Source: an uncultured Faecalibacterium sp. (GTDB lineage: Bacteria > Bacillota > Clostridia > Oscillospirales > Ruminococcaceae). From it: a stretch of 64,000 nt of DNA. The stretch is from positions 1 through 64,000 of the forward strand of contig CAKTCK010000001.1 in the NCBI GenBank assembly GCA_934539245.1. Direction: 5' to 3'. A program made the translations under genes and the position numbers. Under the pieces are notes generated by a model, which made no database searches, was not told the origin of the DNA, and saw only the letters and a list, made by a program, of their open reading frames with translations. Below are positions 61,376 through 64,000 of the stretch, one piece after another (positions within the stretch are counted from its first letter, which is position 1; each line of letters begins with the position of its first letter).

Positions 61376-62740
61376 ATGAGTAAAGCAATGCACGCAAAGC
61401 CCTTCCGGCTCACAGGCCCTTATACCGCCCGGCACGCCCGGCCGGAAAGCCCCCGCAGCAAGCTGATCCGTGCGGTCAGCCTTGGGCTGGCCTGTGTCTG
61501 CCTGCTGCTGACAGCCACGGTGTACCCGGCTTCGGCGGCTACCAGCAATACCAGCATGGCCAGCTTGCAGAGCAAGCTGGATAAGCTTTCCCAGTCTATC
61601 AATCAGCACAAAAAGGAGCTTTCGGACGCCAAAAAGAAGGAATCTGCCGCAAAGGCGCTGGAAAGTGAGCTGAAAGAGCGGGTCACCGTCCTGCAGGATC
61701 AGATCAGCGTGCTGGGCGGTCAGATCGCCGCAGTGCAGAACAGCATTGGCGAGAAGGAACAGCAGATCGGTGTGATGCAGACCCAGATCACGGACAAGCA
61801 GACCCAGATCGAGGAAAAGCAGAACGAGATCGACGGTCAGTGGGATGATTTCAAAAAGCACATGGCTGCCATGCAGGAGCTGCGGGACGGCGGCAGTGTG
61901 GCCATGCTCAGTGCGGTGAACGACCTGTACGAGCTGCTTACCTTCAACGAGGTGATGCAGGATATCTCCATCAAGGACACCGAGATCATGAACAACATGA
62001 AGTCCGCCAAGCAGGAGCTGGAGGACGATAAGGCCGCACTGGAAGAGCAGAAGGCTGGTCTGGAAGCCGAAAAGGCAGAGCTGCAAAGCCAGAAGAGTGA
62101 GTTGGACAGCCAGAACGCCCAGATGAAGGGCAAGCAGAGCGAGCTGAACAACAGCATCTCTGCGGCAAAACTTTCCGCTGCCGAGGCACAGGCGGCGCAG
62201 CAGAAGGCACAGGCAGCCATTGAATCCGACGAGTTGAACTACGAGGCCGTGAAAAAGGAGATCCAGAAGATGATCGCTGCGGCCTCTGCCAGCAAGCCGC
62301 AGCTAAGCTTTAGCGGTTTTGCCTGCCCACTGAAGAGTTACAGCCGCATTTCCAGCGAGTACGGCTGGCGTAAGAACCCGGTCTCCGGCGTAAACAAGCT
62401 CCATGCCGGTATCGACTTTGCGGCAGCCGGCGGCACGCCTATCTACGCAGCCGCCAGCGGCTATGTGCAGGTGGCAGGCTGGTCTACCGGCGGCTATGGC
62501 AACTACGTTATCATCTACCACGGCAAAATGTCCGATGGCAATACCTATACCACCCTGTATGCGCACATGCGCTCGGTGGCTACCAGTGCAGGCAAGTATG
62601 TGAAGCAGGGCGAACTGATCGGTTATGTGGGCACCACCGGCAATTCCACTGGCAACCATCTGCATCTGGAGGTGTGGAAGGGCGGCTCCAAGGCCAACGC
62701 CGTGAACCCCCGCAGCTGCATCCCCATTCCCCACAACTAA
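61376..62740 (+). CDS. EnvC-like secreted murein hydrolase with coiled coil and M23 domain
   Basis: 454 residues. A long N-terminal stretch with a signal/anchor helix at about 34-54 (TVYPASA cleavage) is followed by a coiled coil (about 58-300) broken by a helical segment (MLSAVNDLYELLTFNEVMQD), and a C-terminal M23 peptidase domain: SEYGWRKNPVSGVNKLHAGI, FAAAGGTPIYAAASGYV and GNSTGNHLHLEVW with the zinc ligands HAGID and HLHLE. The domain order matches the PcsB/EnvC-type partners of FtsX. It cuts peptidoglycan crosslinks at division. AAAGGAG precedes ATG 61376. Confidence 0.93.
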   Translation: MSKAMHAKPFRLTGPYTARHARPESPRSKLIRAVSLGLACVCLLLTATVYPASAATSNTSMASLQSKLDKLSQSINQHKKELSDAKKKESAAKALESELKERVTVLQDQISVLGGQIAAVQNSIGEKEQQIGVMQTQITDKQTQIEEKQNEIDGQWDDFKKHMAAMQELRDGGSVAMLSAVNDLYELLTFNEVMQDISIKDTEIMNNMKSAKQELEDDKAALEEQKAGLEAEKAELQSQKSELDSQNAQMKGKQSELNNSISAAKLSAAEAQAAQQKAQAAIESDELNYEAVKKEIQKMIAAASASKPQLSFSGFACPLKSYSRISSEYGWRKNPVSGVNKLHAGIDFAAAGGTPIYAAASGYVQVAGWSTGGYGNYVIIYHGKMSDGNTYTTLYAHMRSVATSAGKYVKQGELIGYVGTTGNSTGNHLHLEVWKGGSKANAVNPRSCIPIPHN

Positions 62741-62768
62741 TAAGCAAGGCAAGGAGTCTGGTTGATCT

Positions 62769-62876
62769 ATGAACGAACAAAAACGCAAGCGCGTGCTGCG
62801 CATCGGCTGTCTGGTTCTGGCAGGGGTGTTTGTACTCTCGCTGCTGGGCAGCATCCTTATGATGCTGCTGCTCTGA
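62769..62876 (+). CDS. 35-residue single-pass membrane protein
   Basis: MNEQKRKRVLRIG, then a hydrophobic helix to the end (residues 14-35). AAGGAG lies 12 nt before the ATG. It is placed between the M23 hydrolase and the S41 protease, 28 bp from one and 16 bp from the other, and so belongs to this operon. The basic start and the C-terminal helix give an N-in orientation. Function unknown; it may help assemble the division hydrolase complex. Confidence 0.7.
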   Translation: MNEQKRKRVLRIGCLVLAGVFVLSLLGSILMMLLL

Positions 62877-62892
62877 CCGGGAGGAAAGAACC

Positions 62893-64000
62893 ATGAACCG
62901 TAAAATTTCTTTGGGTATGGCGGTCACTATCGTGATCCTTGCCATGACCGTGACCTTTTCCATCACGATGCTCATCGCCATGCGTCTGTTCGACAGCACG
63001 GTCAACAGCGTAAAAGAAAAGGAAAGTATGTACAACAAGATCGCTGAGGTGGACCGCTACGTCCGCAGCAACGATTACTACACCATTGACGAGGCCACCC
63101 TGTACGACCGCCTGACCGCCGGTTATCTGCTGGGTACGGGCGACAAGTACGCCCGCTACTACACTGCCAACGCCTACACCGAACTGATGAACATCCAGAG
63201 CGGTAAGATTTTGGGCATCGGCGTGGAACTTGGCATCGACCAGACCGGTTACGCCAAGGTGACCCGTGTTTACGACGGCTCTCCCGCACAGGAAGCAGGC
63301 ATCGCCGTGGGCGACTACATTACCACCGTGGGCGATACCGATGTCAAGAGCCTGTCCGGTGCAGATGCTGTGTACAAAGCCCTGCAGGGCGAGGCCGGCA
63401 CTACCGTTACTGTGACATGGCTGAACAGCACTGCCGCCAGTAAAACGGCTGAACTGACCCATTCCGGCTACACCAGCACCACCGTGGATTACCAGCTGCT
63501 GGACAATGTGGGCTATATCCGCATCCGCCAGTTCGACGGCACTACACCCAGCGAGTTGGACTACGCCCTGCGCACCCTGACCGCAAACGGCGCGGCCAGT
63601 CTGGTGTTTGACCTGCGGGATAACGGCGGCGGCATTCTGGAAGATGCTGTCAACTGCATTGACCTGATCGCCCCGGAGGGCACTGTGGCCTACGCCGAGG
63701 ATAAAAACGGCAACCGCACCGTCATCGGTAGCAGCGATGCCGAAAGTGCCGTCAGCCTGCCGATGGTCTGTCTGGTCAACGGCAACACTGCCAGCGCAGC
63801 CGAGCTGTTCGCAGCCACCCTGCGCACCATGAACGGAGTCCGTCTGGTGGGTACCACCACCATGGGCAAGGGCACCATTCAAAGCAGCCCGCAGCGCCTG
63901 TCGGACGGCAGTGCCGTGGTCATCACGGTGGCAAAGCTGGTCTGCGGCGACGGCAGCTGCTTTGACGGCACCGGCCTGACGGTGGACGTAGAGCGCGCTT
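62893..64000 (+). CDS. S41-family C-terminal processing protease (3' end cut by window)
   Basis: 369 codons are visible, and the gene runs past base 64000. An N-terminal membrane anchor (about 8-30) is followed by a PDZ domain (about 105-180, GIGVELGIDQTGYAKVTRVY) and the S41 core: YIRIRQFDGTTPSELDYAL, VFDLRDNGGGILEDAVNCID, catalytic Ser301 in NGNTASAAELFAATL and Lys326 in TTTMGKGTIQSSPQRL. It trims extracytoplasmic proteins at their C-termini. In the ftsEX-M23 cluster it may regulate the hydrolase. GGAGGAAAGAA precedes ATG 62893. Confidence 0.95.
   Translation, partial: MNRKISLGMAVTIVILAMTVTFSITMLIAMRLFDSTVNSVKEKESMYNKIAEVDRYVRSNDYYTIDEATLYDRLTAGYLLGTGDKYARYYTANAYTELMNIQSGKILGIGVELGIDQTGYAKVTRVYDGSPAQEAGIAVGDYITTVGDTDVKSLSGADAVYKALQGEAGTTVTVTWLNSTAASKTAELTHSGYTSTTVDYQLLDNVGYIRIRQFDGTTPSELDYALRTLTANGAASLVFDLRDNGGGILEDAVNCIDLIAPEGTVAYAEDKNGNRTVIGSSDAESAVSLPMVCLVNGNTASAAELFAATLRTMNGVRLVGTTTMGKGTIQSSPQRLSDGSAVVITVAKLVCGDGSCFDGTGLTVDVERA

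Overview
This 64 kb window is chromosomal DNA of a low-redundancy, GC-rich (coding) Gram-positive gut Clostridium relative. Three things point to the Ruminococcaceae, most likely Faecalibacterium or a close relative: the gene order rimP-nusA-ylxR-ylxQ-infB-rbfA-nrnA-truB-ribF, the ftsEX / M23 hydrolase / S41 protease cluster, and a purine operon that uses a PurO-type IMP cyclohydrolase. The genus is an inference from gene content and sequence style; no database was searched. I saw no rRNA, tRNA, CRISPR array, phage or IS transposase gene.

Layout. 1-1.6 kb is a decayed corner: the start of a Na+ symporter (reverse), an internally deleted LysR gene, the last codons of a sugar ABC permease, and an orphan GntR regulator. 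1.9-12 kb holds accessory or housekeeping single genes: an AAC(3)-fold acetyltransferase, an AraC regulator, a secreted 5'-nucleotidase, a TraX-like and a YitT-like membrane protein, a Cof-type HAD phosphatase, YjbR, DUF6054 and DUF2500 proteins, and a 376-bp MITE-like element. 12-16.6 kb has a CIRCE-controlled Hsp20, then a GntR regulator followed by an amino-acid permease and an M18 aminopeptidase whose promoter carries a 26-bp palindrome. 16.7-21.3 kb (reverse strand) has a Na+-pump beta/gamma pair behind a probable yybP-ykoY-type riboswitch, a PfkB kinase, a one-domain pyruvate kinase and a YfcE phosphodiesterase. 21.4-25.9 kb has a MATE exporter with a structured leader and terminator, an AGCS symporter and an M29 aminopeptidase.

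25.9-34.2 kb is the translation-factor operon (rimP to ribF). 34.4-38.3 kb is lower glycolysis (pgk, tpiA, gpmI). 38.4-43.5 kb (mostly reverse) has an ApbE lipoprotein with a DUF3783 partner, a secreted protein made of nine Cys/His repeats, a divergent ribbon-helix-helix protein ending in a G14 tract, and a DAHP synthase with two matching operator-like boxes. 43.7 kb has a YbaK deacylase. 44.4-57.4 kb is the purine operon purE-F-M-N-O-V-D-L-B, preceded by a leader with a small ORF that abuts a terminator. 57.5-64 kb has an RsuA-type pseudouridine synthase, a PucR/CdaR-type regulator, ftsE-ftsX, an EnvC-like M23 hydrolase, a 35-residue membrane protein and an S41 protease cut by the window end.

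The most interesting non-textbook material is: (i) a conserved 3'-end RNA element (H-type pseudoknot plus terminator with a four-base TGCG loop) after three genes, with compensatory changes; (ii) the Cys/His repeat protein, where Cys and His swap at aligned positions and whose promoter spacer is filled by a palindrome beside a divergent RHH gene; (iii) the riboswitch in front of an orphan Na+-pump beta subunit; (iv) the MATE and purE leaders; and (v) terminally inverted repeats (AACCCTCTC...GAGAGGGTT) embedded inside essential operons.
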